Source: Sphagnum compactum (Eukaryota; Bryophyta; Sphagnopsida; Sphagnales). From it: DNA of 64,000 nucleotides. The notes below the pieces were generated by a model that was not told the DNA's origin, did no database searches, and saw only the letters and a list, made by a program, of their open reading frames with translations. Positions 25,329 to 36,381 of the stretch are shown piece after piece; position 1 is the first letter of the stretch, and every line of letters begins with the position of its first letter. The DNA lies in the NCBI GenBank assembly GCA_965153455.1, contig OZ234493.1:2108001-2172000 (forward strand), read 5' to 3'. The position numbers and the translations under genes are program-made.

Positions 25329-26804
25329 TTAACACAACCCAACACATGATGAAATGCATGAGTCGGAAAAAAGACTACAAAAGGCATGATTGGACAAGAT
25401 AATCAAGCAAATGAACTTGATGTCGAAAACATCGTTGTGCACTTGCTCCAAGCCATCGAAGTATAAATGTGACAGACTCTCCATGATGAACAACCTCTCA
25501 CGGACACAACTTTCCATTTGTGATGAGGTTCCTCTCTCTCTCTCCACCTTTGCAGTCTCTTGTTGCATCTTCTCCACAAGCTTCTGTAGATTCTCAATTT
25601 CCACATGCGTGTAAAAGAAACAAAGGTAAAATTTTTTAATGAGGCTTCCAAAATTCTTTTCTTTTTTGTTCAATTGCAAAGATAGAAATAGAAGTTTCAG
25701 AAGCATTGAACTGGTTTTGTAATCATACACAACAATAACACAAGTGGAAACCTTCTTGTTCAGAAGCTCTTCTTTTGCCACTAGAAAGAACCACTACTCT
25801 CACCTTCATAACTTTATCAACTTTCTCGAAACTTTGAATTTCAAGCTTTGTGTTGGATCCTTCATCTGTCAGCTTTCGCACGAAGTGCTAGAAATCCTCT
25901 TGTATTGCTGCAACATCCTTTGACACATACTCAAATGTCTCTGTCCACCTTTAGCTCCAAATGCGTGCACATAAAGAAAGAAAAAAAAACAAAAACAAAA
26001 AAACAAACACACCAACCAAAAACCAGAAAATTAAATTAAAAAATTTATTAAAAATAAAAGGTCAATATATAAACATTACATATTGTAACTTTGGGCTTCT
26101 CTTTTTCCTCCTTAGTGCTGACTTCCTTAGTCTCCTACAGAAAGTAGACAACATTCCATGGTTTGAAACAAACTTTGTAACTCCACTCAGTTTTGGTTTC
26201 ATTCCCTCCGGTGATCCAAGTTGTAACTCTTAATTATCTGATCTACTCACTAATGCACCATATTACATTATGTATTGCATAGATGACCAAACAAAACGAT
26301 TAATTCACAGATGTATACAAATTCACATAATGTCAAGGAAATCCTATGACATCTCATCTCATGCATCTTTGTTTCCACATAAGAAACCTTCTAATTGCAT
26401 CATCCTCAAATTCTTTGGATTCACAGCCAGAGGAGAATATCCTCTTGATTAGGTCCTTTAACGGGTTGTTCATTGATACTAAAAGATTCCCGTACTGCTT
26501 TTGGTATTCAAGTGGATCACTTATTTTGGAAAGTGGCCTCTCAAACCCTAAACTCATAATAAGGCTACTTCAGTGGTCATAAAATAATAGAATGCCACGA
26601 AAGCCAAAGCTGGTCATAAATAGATATTACCTTGTAAATCCAATTAGTGTCACCATAATCAAGTTCTCAGAATGACCCATTCTTTGTATCATCCTTGATG
26701 AGTTCGTAACCCAAAAGAGGGAACCTTTGTAGTAGCGAATCGATCTTGATGCTTGTCTCACTCTCACTTGCTAGCTTCAATGCTTCTTGCTTTTTGGAGT
26801 TCAT
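25329..26804 (-). pseudogene. decayed multi-exon gene for a coiled-coil-containing protein, unrecognised
   Basis: Several minus-strand segments look like former exons. One at 26804-26631 starts at an ATG (MNSKKQEALKLASESETSIK) and ends in a good donor (TACAAG followed by GTAATATC). A second at about 26557-26354 contains DPLEYQKQYGNLLVSMNNPL and a charged tail. Others are near 26230-26080, 25960-25815 and 25610-25400, the last a charged heptad-like stretch (VEIENLQKLVEKMQQETAK). In-frame stops interrupt at least two of them. I cannot assign a family. It could be another gene or unrelated decayed exons. It lies directly upstream of the subtilase remnant on the same strand. Confidence 0.4.
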
Positions 26805-27219
26805 GTTGCTTCAAACTCCTAACCCTAGAGTTCCTATCCAAAGTGTGCAAAAGAGCAAATTGCCTCAGTTTGCACTATGGCTTTTCACAACCTAGAAATT
26901 CCATAATCACAAGAAATTACCCAATCTTGGCAATTTTTAACACAAAACTTGCTTCCAACAATCATCATCAAATTGTTTTTTCTTTTGTGTTTGGTAAATT
27001 GTAAAAAACCAATATCCAAAACTGGTTTTTCAGAACCCTATTTCCAAAATCTAGAAACCCTAATGCAGAGGTGCAAACTAAAAACAATAACTTCGCAAAA
27101 CACATTTTGAAGAAAAAACATTGCAGAAGAAAGAAAAGCTCACAAACTCTAGCCTTAACTATTATTATATTTTCTTCTTCACTAAGAATTGCAAGAAGTA
27201 GTATACTACATAGGAATTG

Positions 27220-27549
27220 TCAACAAAAGGCACCAAAAATAGACACACAAAACAATCCGCATATGGCAAAGATTTCTAGCACATTCAGAACTTCTTCATA
27301 GATCCTAGATCTTATTGCATGCAAATGTGACCTAGGAGTAAAAGAATCTATTACCCCTATAATGGTCATGTCATCAAAAGACCTATTGAAACCTAGTTCT
27401 ATTATCTCTAGTTGTGCTCTTCTTAGTCCAGGAACATCTGCAACAATGTCATGCTCAAGGCACTTGGGGCGATGATAGCTAGTGAGCACATCGGTTACAT
27501 ATGCGCAACTGTGCATGTTGCTTTCTCTCTCAACGCAATTCTTGTGCAT
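27220..27549 (-). pseudogene. unrecognised ORF fragment
   Basis: The 109-codon ORF has balanced composition (for example DIVADVPGLRRAQLEIIELG) unlike the AT-biased spurious ORFs around it. It is either a fragment of a former gene or a chance frame. I do not recognise a family, and no splice context is clear. Confidence 0.3.
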
Positions 27550-27764
27550 TGGTAGACCTCACTAACTAGACAAGCTGGTGCATATTTCCATTTCTCTTAT
27601 TCAACTAGTGATTGCATGCATGTAGCAACCCCTACTGCTACTAGCTCCAGTTTCCCTATAGTGAGGAAATAGATTCAAACTCTTGTTTATTCTCTCTAGT
27701 CACATGAATTCTTCTTGCTCATCCTTCCACACATCAACTACTATACATGAAAGAGGAAAAAAAG

Positions 27765-28212
27765 ACGTATGGGACCACACAACAATGGCACATGAACACT
27801 TGCAAAAAAGACATATTGGACTACACAAAAATGGCACATGAGTGCTTGCCAAAAAGACATATCAAACTAAACAAAAATGGCATGTGAGTGCTTGTAAAGA
27901 AGACATATGGGACTACACAAATATAACACATGAGGGCTTGTGAAAAAGACATATGGGACTACACAAAAATGGCACTTGAACACTTGTGAAAAAGGCATAT
28001 GGGACTAATACAAAATTGACACATGAATGGTTGTGAAAAAGACATATGGCACTACACAAAATTGGCACATGAATGCTTGTGAAAAACACATATGGGACTA
28101 CACATAAAGGGCACATGAGTGCTTGTGAAAAAGGCATATGGGACTACACAAAATTGGCACATGAATGCTCATGAAAAAGACATATGGGACTACACAAAGT
28201 TGGCACATGAAC
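27765..28212. repeat. 46-bp tandem satellite, about 10 copies
   Basis: The unit is about 46 bp and begins GACATATGGGACTACACAAA; the rest reads on through TGGCACATGA to GAAAAA. Ten consecutive copies are present with scattered substitutions and occasional one-base indels. Because 46 is not a multiple of three, ORFs through it are fortuitous. Confidence 0.92.
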
Positions 28213-28802
28213 AATTGCTTCTTATTATTCCTAGGAAATTTTGGAAACAACGTCTAGCATTTTGCCATGCAAATTTTCTACTTCCCAACGAAAAGAAAAA
28301 CGTGATTAGTGGAGGTAAAGAAATAAAAGAGAGAGGGGTTTTCTTTTGTACCTATAATTGCTTCAACCAAAGGATGCCTAACCATTCGTACGGCTTCTTC
28401 AGCTTCTACCATGCTGGTGTTTGAGTCGATGGAGCACCTTACCATAGCAGAGACCGCCTTAGCACATGCATGGTGAAGTTTGTTGTGGTGAGCTTCCATT
28501 TATTGATAAAGATCGCATTATGGTGGCCATTATTTTTGGGAGTTGTGAGATGATTAACTTGCCATGGACTCATGCCATTTCTCCATAAAGAGAGATGGTG
28601 TACGAGCGTGAACCTCTTTCGCTTGCCTTTTTGGACTCTGCTACCTTTTGCCAAAAACCTTCTTTTTTTCAAAAAAAAGATAAAGAAGATGCTCATAAAA
28701 TCTCTTTTAGTGAAACCAAATGTATTTCCTAAGAAAATAGAATGGCAAACCCTATCTATTAACGCATGCTGTGAGTGTTTCGCACATCAATGATGCATAT
28801 TT

Positions 28803-28911
28803 CACTAGAAGAAAAACCCCATTTTTCGACTTGTCTTAGGCGACTAAAAGTGTCTTTTGCGACTATTTAGTCGCCCAAGACAAGTCGAAAAATGGGGTTT
28901 TTCTTCTAGTG
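28803..28911. mobile_element. 109-bp CACTA-type foldback MITE
   Basis: Arms of about 46 nt form a near-perfect inverted repeat (CACTAGAAGAAAAACCCC... against its complement), with a loop of roughly 15 nt. The ends CACTAG/CTAGTG match CACTA-superfamily termini. The flanks carry a 3-bp TTT/TTT duplication (28800-28802 and 28912-28914), as expected for that superfamily. Only one or two mismatches separate the arms, so insertion looks recent compared with its surroundings. Confidence 0.88.
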
Positions 28912-28940
28912 TTTGAAGCTGATAGTCCAAGAGCCTAAAT

Positions 28941-31321
28941 CACTACACCAAAATGCATCTTAGTTCCTCTAGGTCTCATTAGATTCTGAGTGAATTTATA
29001 CATTTTTACCATGATGAAATTGGTCAACCCCTAAGTGAATGGGGACTAGTTGCTACAGATAGTGAATTGGTTCATTAATATGTAGTGAAACAAGGTTACT
29101 CTCAAGTGAAATACAAATTTACCAAGCCATTCATTTGTTAGTTAATTAACTAGGCATCATAGAAATCAATTAAATTTAAATTATTTATTATATAATATTA
29201 TTGATAATTTCATGATTTTTAAACCTATGAATTATTGACACGTGTCATTACCTAGGCTAGGTTAGGTATGCAGACCACGTAATCAACCTAGGGCACCTAC
29301 TCTAAGAAATTAGATAGGAGAATATTCAATCATCTTACGACTATTGACCACGCACACACCACTTGTGAGGTTTGATCCTTGACCTTTAGAATGGAAGCAA
29401 ACACCCCTATCATCAAGCCACCCCACTTGTGATAATATGTTACATTGCATTCTATTTATCAACTACTTCATTTTAAACATTACAAAAACATGAATTCTGA
29501 ATATTCATATTTTATTGAGATTTTGTCCAAATGAAATGATTCGAATTTACTTTTAAAAAAAATTCAATAATGTACATAATTACATTTATTTCCTTTTGAA
29601 AATGTAAAATCATTTGAACAAAAAAAAATTTGAATATCATTATTCAATAATATTTCAATGACCATTTTTTTGAAATTAAAAAATGTTAAATAAATGGATA
29701 ATTTTTTTGCTAATATAATAATACTACCTATGTTAGGCTATTTTCAGGTATTATAGGGCTACTTTTCATTAATCTAAATTATTTCGCCCTACATTATTTA
29801 CAGTTATTTATGGTTATTTTCAATTACTTTTGGCTATTTTTGGATATTTCACCTTAGGCTATTTTTGGCTATTTCACCTTAGGCTATTTTTGGCTATTGT
29901 AAATTATTTTTGGCTATTCTATGCTATTTTTGGTTATTATAAATTATTTCACTTTAGGCTACTTGTAGCTATTATAAATTACTTTTGGCAATTCTAAGCT
30001 ATTTCATCTTAGGTTATTTTTGACTATGTGAATTTATTGTTGGTTACTTTTGGCTATTGAAGGCTATTTCACCTTATGTTATTATTGGTAATTCTAGGCT
30101 ATTGTAGGTTATTTCACTTTAAGTTACTTTTGCTTATTGTAGATTATTTCATCTTAGATTATTTTTGGTAATTTTAAATAATTTTAATATATGGCTATTA
30201 GTTATTCTTTTATTGGGGCTATTGGTGACTATTAATGGTTATTGGTAGCTATTTTATTGGTGGCTATTAGTGATTATTAATGGTTATTTTATTAATGGCT
30301 ATTGGTGGCTATTCTATTAATGGCTATTGGTGGTTAAATTACCATAAGCTATTGGTGGCTATTTTATTAGTGGTTATTGGTGGCTATTCTATTGTAGGCC
30401 ATTGGTGGTTATTTTATTAGTGGCTATTGATAGCTATTCTATTGGTGGCTATTTTATTAATGGCTATTGGTGGCTATTCTATTGTAGGCCATTGGTGGTT
30501 ATTTTATTGGTGGTTATTGATAGCTATTCTATTGGTGGCTATTTTATTAATGGATATTGGTGGCTATTCTATTGGTGTTTTTTTGTGGCTATTAGTGGCT
30601 ATTATATTGGTGGTTATTAATGGTTATTTTATTAATGGCTATTTAATTGGTGGGTATTAATGGTTATTTTAGGTTATATTATAACTATTAGTGGCTGTTG
30701 TATTATAAATTATTGTTGGTTATTCTATGTTATATTGCAACTATTAGTGACTATTATATTATAAATTATTGTTGGATATTCTAGGTTTTATTATCATAGG
30801 TTATTGGTAGTTATTCTATTGTAGGATATTCTAAATTATTTTTCATAGGCAATATATTGGCTATTCTAGATTATTTTACCTTAGGTCATTATATTTTGTT
30901 TTAAATTACTATATTTAAGATAAAATAACTTATAATAATATAAATTACAATGACCTTGAATAACCTAAAGTATAACTTGAAATAACATATATTAACTTAA
31001 AATAAAAATAACTTAAGGTATAGCCTAAGGTTAGTTGAATAATTTAATTTAAAATACTTAAAAACCTATAATAACTTATAATAACATAAGGTATAAGTTA
31101 GAATAACTAAAGTAGCTTAAAATAATATATAATATATTATAAATTAACATATATAGGGTATAAATATATTTATTATAATAAATAATAATAATAAAACACA
31201 ATGTTTACATAGTGATACCATAATGAAATAACTTTAACCATAAAATGCAATGAACTAATTTCACTTTTAAAGTCCCATAGTGATTTAAGCTAGTGAACTG
31301 CACCCCACTTTTGTAGTAGTG
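28941..31321. mobile_element. non-autonomous CACTA-like transposon
   Basis: The left end is CACTACACCAAAATG. The right end, read on the other strand, is CACTACTACAAAAGTG. Both are flanked by AAT (28938-28940 and 31322-31324), the 3-bp duplication expected of CACTA elements. Subterminal sequences are partly similar in inverted orientation (TAGTGAATTGGTTCATT against AAGTGAAATTAGTTCATT). No transposase is present. The interior is mostly the GGCTATT-rich array at about 29740-31130. Confidence 0.7.
29740..31130. repeat. degenerate GGCTATT/TTATT array
   Basis: Thousands of bases of variations on TTTTGGCTATTTCACCTTAGGCTATT give way to TATTGGTGGCTATTCTATTAATGG. A clear 90-bp higher-order duplication lies at about 30397-30486 and 30487-30576. 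Toward the right end the same motifs occur in inverted form (ATAGCCTAAGGT, ATAACCTAAAG), so the array is itself partly a foldback. ORFs translating as repeated GGYW-type peptides are by-products of the repeat. Confidence 0.85.
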
Positions 31322-32317
31322 AATGGTTTCTTGTTTATGGGCTTGACACAATAGCAACACATTCTTTCAATGGACAAAAGAGGGTAGTTTGACGAAAAGT
31401 AGTAGCAACAACATAAGGATGTGAAAGAGGTTAATGGATTAGCACAAAAAAAAAGGCAGAAAAGTTGGCTCCAGATTCTCCATAGAGTGTTTGAAAGAGT
31501 CCATGGCAATGCGATGACTTTTTCCATCTTTATCAACCTTTGTCAAGTCTTGTTTTATCATCAGACTCATATTTTACATCCCTCTTCCTTCTTCCTTCAT
31601 TTTTTCCATTCTGAAAATAATCGTGCAATGAGCATGCACAAATGGATGCACATAGAAACAAAAGAACACTACAAATTTAACAAAAAAATGTAGAGGGTGT
31701 TATATAGACAACAACAAAAACATCGAAAGTTTCGTTCGTAAATGCGCATTTCTTCGAAACAAATCAACATTCGATAAATGTTATTATGGGAATTAGACAA
31801 TTTCAAATTGTCATCAATAGAAAGGAAACGAAAACGAAAGAATGAAAGAGACAGTGCACGTTAAAGACAAAGAATGCACACTCATTTTGCTTCAATGCAA
31901 ATGAATTACAAAATATAAAACCTCATAAAACTTCCAAAAGTGGGAAAAAAAAACTAAGACAAAAAGGCATTCATTAAAGATCACGAGGCGCAGAATCACA
32001 ACAACATGAAAATGATCTTCATAGCTTTCAAATCGTTGCCAAAAAATGACCAAAAACAAAAACAGCCCAAACTTTCATTATTCCGACACATAATTGTTAA
32101 AAATGGTCATTCTGATGCATAAATTGTTAATTAGGCGACCATTTGTAATTGTCATGGTCAATGACCATGGTGTAATCATCTTAATGACAAAAAAGAACCT
32201 TATACTTGATCTATATAAATCAGTTCCAATTATAATCGTCACTGAAATTTTCAACAGCAAAAAATCACTTAAGAATCAATATCTCCCACATTCTGAATCC
32301 AAATCTTACCAAATAAA

Positions 32318-32690
32318 TTCCATTAAATCTTGTTCATCAAGATCTTTCCAAGAACACCAAATGCACATTCCAATTCCTCCTAAAGTTTTTGCTGCAATTT
32401 AATTTCGTTTTCAATGAAAAAATCATTCAATATTCAAGAACTTTTGCATCGCAAGTCCAAACATCGTGGAACCAAGCCCATGCGCCCCTCGTCGTTGAGA
32501 GCTTTCCAAAGAAGCCAAGAACATGATGATCTGGAGCATCCCTGTTTGGTGGATCTCAAAGCTACAAAACAAAACAAACTACTTTCTTTCATAGATAGAT
32601 AGATGATATTTATAGTAATTCAAATTAAATTTGCCATTGACATAAATAAAAAAAATGATGAACTAGTGAAAAACAAATGGGAACATAAGA
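32318..32690. repeat. dispersed repeat copy 2, uninterrupted
   Basis: This copy aligns to 11740-12041 and then directly to 13367-13448, with no counterpart to 12042-13366. It therefore represents the empty state if the first copy received an insertion, or a deletion derivative if not. Confidence 0.75.
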
Positions 32691-33079
32691 AAAAGAGGAA
32701 AAAAAGTAAATTGATCATCTCTGGTAGTGCGGAGCCCAAGTTAATTATTGGACGGACATGAACCCCCCGCCTTTAGTCTGTTGGGTACTGAAAAGTTGGG
32801 ATGTTGTTATACCTTTTGGTTTTCCTCATTGACCATTTGACACCCACGTGAATTGGAATCACAGTCCAAGTCACAGTCCAAGTCTCAAACCGTGCTTGGA
32901 AAAATCTGAATCCAAATGTCTATTGGATCGTGAGACAGGCAGGCTCTTCACTCCACTACGCTTTTTGTGGTTGCACCTCGATTGATTATCAGGACCTCAA
33001 ATGAAGAAGGAGAGCGGAAGGGAATTGTCGGCCGATACCTGCGGCGGCTTTACAGTTGGGAGGAGACTGGACAGCCTTT

Positions 33080-33300
33080 TTAAAATTTATTTGACTATAT
33101 CTTAAATTATCGTCAAATTCTGGCTATTAAAAATCTCCAAAAAAAAAGGGATAATTTTAGACCTTTTATCTTTTAAAATAAATTTTTTGGCTATATACCA
33201 AAAATCTATTTTAAAAGCTAAAAAAAGCTGAAATCATGCTTTTTTGGGGAGATTTTGAATAGCCAGAATTTGACAAAAAATTAAAAAAAATTCATTCACA
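33080..33300. repeat. foldback (MITE-like) inverted repeat
   Basis: GTCAAATTCTGGCTATTaAAAATCTCC at 33112-33138 is mirrored by its complement at 33246-33274. A nested inner pair (CTTTTAAAATA.ATTTTT and complement) lies at about 33170-33191 and 33208-33228. The sequence could form a long two-tier hairpin. No coding sequence is present and I could not fix exact termini. Confidence 0.65.
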
Positions 33301-35799
33301 AATTTTCTATACAACATTCAATAGTAGCCAAAAATATAGATGGATGTTAATTTTTTTAATTTTTTTTTTCCATATTTGACTAAATCTTCAAGTGGATCTG
33401 GACTACTTTGAGTACAAGACAAAATTGACCAAAATAAAAATAAAAATAAGTGACCACTGAGACTTGTGCACCCAACCAAATGGCTTCTTTTGTGTGTAAG
33501 TCGGTCCCTGTCAATGTTGGGCAGGTACCTTCTTAGGTGGGGTAATCACGGTCGGTTTCGGTTAGTAAGAACCGAATCATCGGAATCTGATATTTGTTTT
33601 TCCTTAAAAAATCGGACCCCCCAGAATTGGGTTTCTGGTTCTATTATAGCCACAGAACTGGAACTAGAATTAAGGGTTTTGAAAAAGGTGACCTGAATCG
33701 GAAGTTAAATAAAAAAAATCGACCTTCAATTCGAGTCCAAATAAGTCGGTTAGAGTTAAGTGTCGGTTTGCAATTATTTTGATTTTTTAAATAGTTACAA
33801 ATAAAAGACTTTTTACTTGATATAACTTGTAAAATTATTTTATTTTATTATTATTTTTGTTCTAGAGTAATTCATGTGTCCTAAGGTGGAACCCAAAGAC
33901 ATATAATTTTTTTTGTCCTATCCAAAAGGCAAAAGACTTGGTCCTTGGGAAATTGGCCTGCACACCCTAGAATTTGGGCTTCTTAGTTTTAGAATGTCTT
34001 AAAATAAAACTCACGACCATAAGGTTTGAGAGCCTAGGACAAAAGGATTTATTTCAAGGCCAAAGCCTTCAATTGCTTTTCCAATCCTAACATGCTAAGT
34101 AAGGTCTAGGATGTGAAGAATGAATATATTGGCTCTAGGACTTGCAAACTAATTCAAGGCCCAAAAAAATACTGACCTTAATAAGCACCTTAGGCTCAAC
34201 AAGATTCTAGTAACCCAAAGCCTAAAAAGATTCAAACTTCAAACCTTATGGGATTCTAGCCCTAGGTCCAAAAAGACTCTAGCTTGATCTTTAAAAAAAA
34301 AAAAAAACTATAGGGCTAAAAAGGTTTGAATGTCAAGTCTAAATAGATTCTAAATCTAGGCCTAAACCCTAAATTCTAGCACTAGGCCCAAAAAAAGTAT
34401 GTACTCTTAAAAGACTTTAACTTGAGAGACTACCCTAAGCCCTTGAAAGGTTCTAACTTGAAGCCTTAAATGATTTAAACCCTATGCCCAAATTCTATCC
34501 TTAAACCTTAAGAAGATTTTAACTCTAGCCTCAAATAAAATTTAACTTTTATGACTATAAAGATTCTCAGCCTTACCTTGGCTTGGATAGATTCTAAGCC
34601 TAGGCTCAAGAAAGTTTTAACTTGAAGCCTTAAAAGATACAAAAGTCTTGTGAGCACCCTAAGCCAAAATTATTATGAGTATTTTAAGTCAAATAAATAA
34701 TCCTAAATAACAAACCTAAAGGCGTATGTATGAACACCTTAAGACAAATGTCTCGCAAAGAGCATGAGTCAAATGTCCTTGGGCCAAATGTGAAATCACC
34801 CTAAACCATAGAAAGAAAAACACATTATTTAAAATATTTAATTTGTTGTGGCCTAGTGTAAGAGTGTAATAAGCCACATAATTTAAACAGAAGCCACAAA
34901 AAACATGTTTTGATTTGAGCTTAGTTAGGGTCAAAATATTTTTGAAAATATTGGCCTTGGGTAAGAATGTTTTTGAGTATTTTGGCTTAGGGTTATTAGA
35001 ATAGGCATTCTAGGCATCTGGGCTTAAGAATTAAAATATTTTTAGTATCTTGGCCTGGGACTGACCAATTTGGCTCTTTTTGCATTCCATACTAGTGCCC
35101 TTGTTCCCATGCCCAAAATCATACAACACATCTCCAACACACTTGGAAATCTCATTCAACAAGTTAAAGACAATAGTGCCTTTCCCACATTAACATAACT
35201 CCTTTTCCACCAGGCCTTCCCCCTACCCAAGCAACCAGCTCCCCCAGAAGCATCACAAATTATGTGGCAGTAGGTACCTGCACCAGTTGAGCTCCACAAA
35301 AAGGGGGAAAAAAAAATGAAAATGAAAAAGAAAAATGTATGTAGGTAAGTAAGTTGGTAGGGAAGTGGGTGAGTACCTAGCGATCGGCTTTTTGAATTAG
35401 GCACGTATTTATTTTATGGCCAGTGTTTTTTTCCCCATTTTTTTATATCCAAATTTTAGCAAAATTTAACCCAAAAAAAAAGTGAGCAAAATGATTCAAA
35501 TTTACATTATAAATAATCCAAAATGTTCCCAATTTCTTTGTCAAAAATAGAAAAAAAAATTCTCAAAAAGAAAAACATTGGCAAAATAATAGTTGCATCA
35601 CAACAAAGAAGAAAAAAATAAAAATAAAAATACATAGGTAGATAAATAAATAGGTAGGTAGATAGGTAGGTAGTAGGTGATGCACTTTTTGGATTCCAAG
35701 TTTAGCTTGTTCCATTAAATCAGGACCTGAATTTACGGTCCTAAATTTAGGACCTCCAAATATGAGCTTGAAAAAAAAGGATCTCAAAAAGACACCTGG

Positions 35800-36381
35800 A
35801 TTAAGACCTCGTGATTCAAAAGCCTTTCTTCTTCCTCCCTTGCTCCTCTCATCCGCTGCACTTCCTTTGCACTTGTGGAAGCTCCATCGCCGCCCATTGC
35901 CATCTCTTTCTTCTGTCTGTCTCTGTCTCTCTTCTCCTGTTTCTTTTTTCCTTACAGCAGAAAAGATTTCCTTGTTGTTTTTGACTTGTTTTCAAGAAGC
36001 GGAACGACCTTCTCGGAGGATTATTTGGTTGAGAAAGTCAGAATCTTCTTCCCATTTTTCTCCACTCTTGCTTTTGGTTTTTTTCTTCTCATGGACGTCT
36101 CCTCCATAGAGCGAGAGAGAGATATGTATATAGAGAGGTAGAGAGATTTTGAAGCAGAATGGTCGTTGGAAAATGTTGTTGCAATTTGGAAGAGTTTGTG
36201 GAAGTTCGGAGGAGTCGTTGTTGTTTTTGACTGTCCACCGGCTTTCAGGTTTCTTTGTCTCCAGTTGTTACTGACGTTTGGTGGAGGAACTTTGAGTGCT
36301 GCGGGGCTTGGTTTACAATCTTGGCGAGATCGGTCTAGAATTTGGTGTAAGGAATTGCTGGGAATTCTTTTGCAACAAGGC
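35800..36381 (+). promoter_or_regulatory. 5' leader of the BPS1-like gene
   Basis: A CT-rich leader (about 35825-35960) precedes the coding sequence. The frame stays open upstream to an ATG at 36166, and a possible acceptor-like CTTTCAG lies near 36250. The upstream extension has no similarity to the protein family, so it is more likely untranslated or intronic. A GAGAGA tract lies at about 36110-36145. Confidence 0.45.

Larger units (their letters stand above)
31325..35800. other. repeat-rich gene-poor stretch
   Basis: No protein family is recognisable. The stretch holds repeat copy 2 (32318-32690), a foldback (33080-33300), and a long degenerate run at about 33860-34650 in which short phrases such as CCTAGGCC, AAAAAGATTCTAA and TAACTTGAAGCCTTAAA recur. 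GTAGGTA-type microsatellites lie near 35337 and 35637. A small GC-richer patch at about 32940-33080 contains a 34-codon ORF starting at 33001 that I would not call a gene without further support. Confidence 0.5.

Noticed and set aside
27765-28212. CRISPR-like appearance of the regular repeat
   Set aside because: Units are contiguous with no unique spacers and the genome is a plant nuclear one, so it is a satellite.
30402-30660. ORFs with repeated Gly-Tyr-Trp-rich peptides
   Set aside because: Produced by a 90-bp repeat inside a noncoding array. No start context or neighbouring gene structure supports translation.
35762-36141. ORFs upstream of the BPS1-like gene
   Set aside because: CT-rich leader sequence read as Ser/Leu/Phe-rich peptides, with no link to the family.
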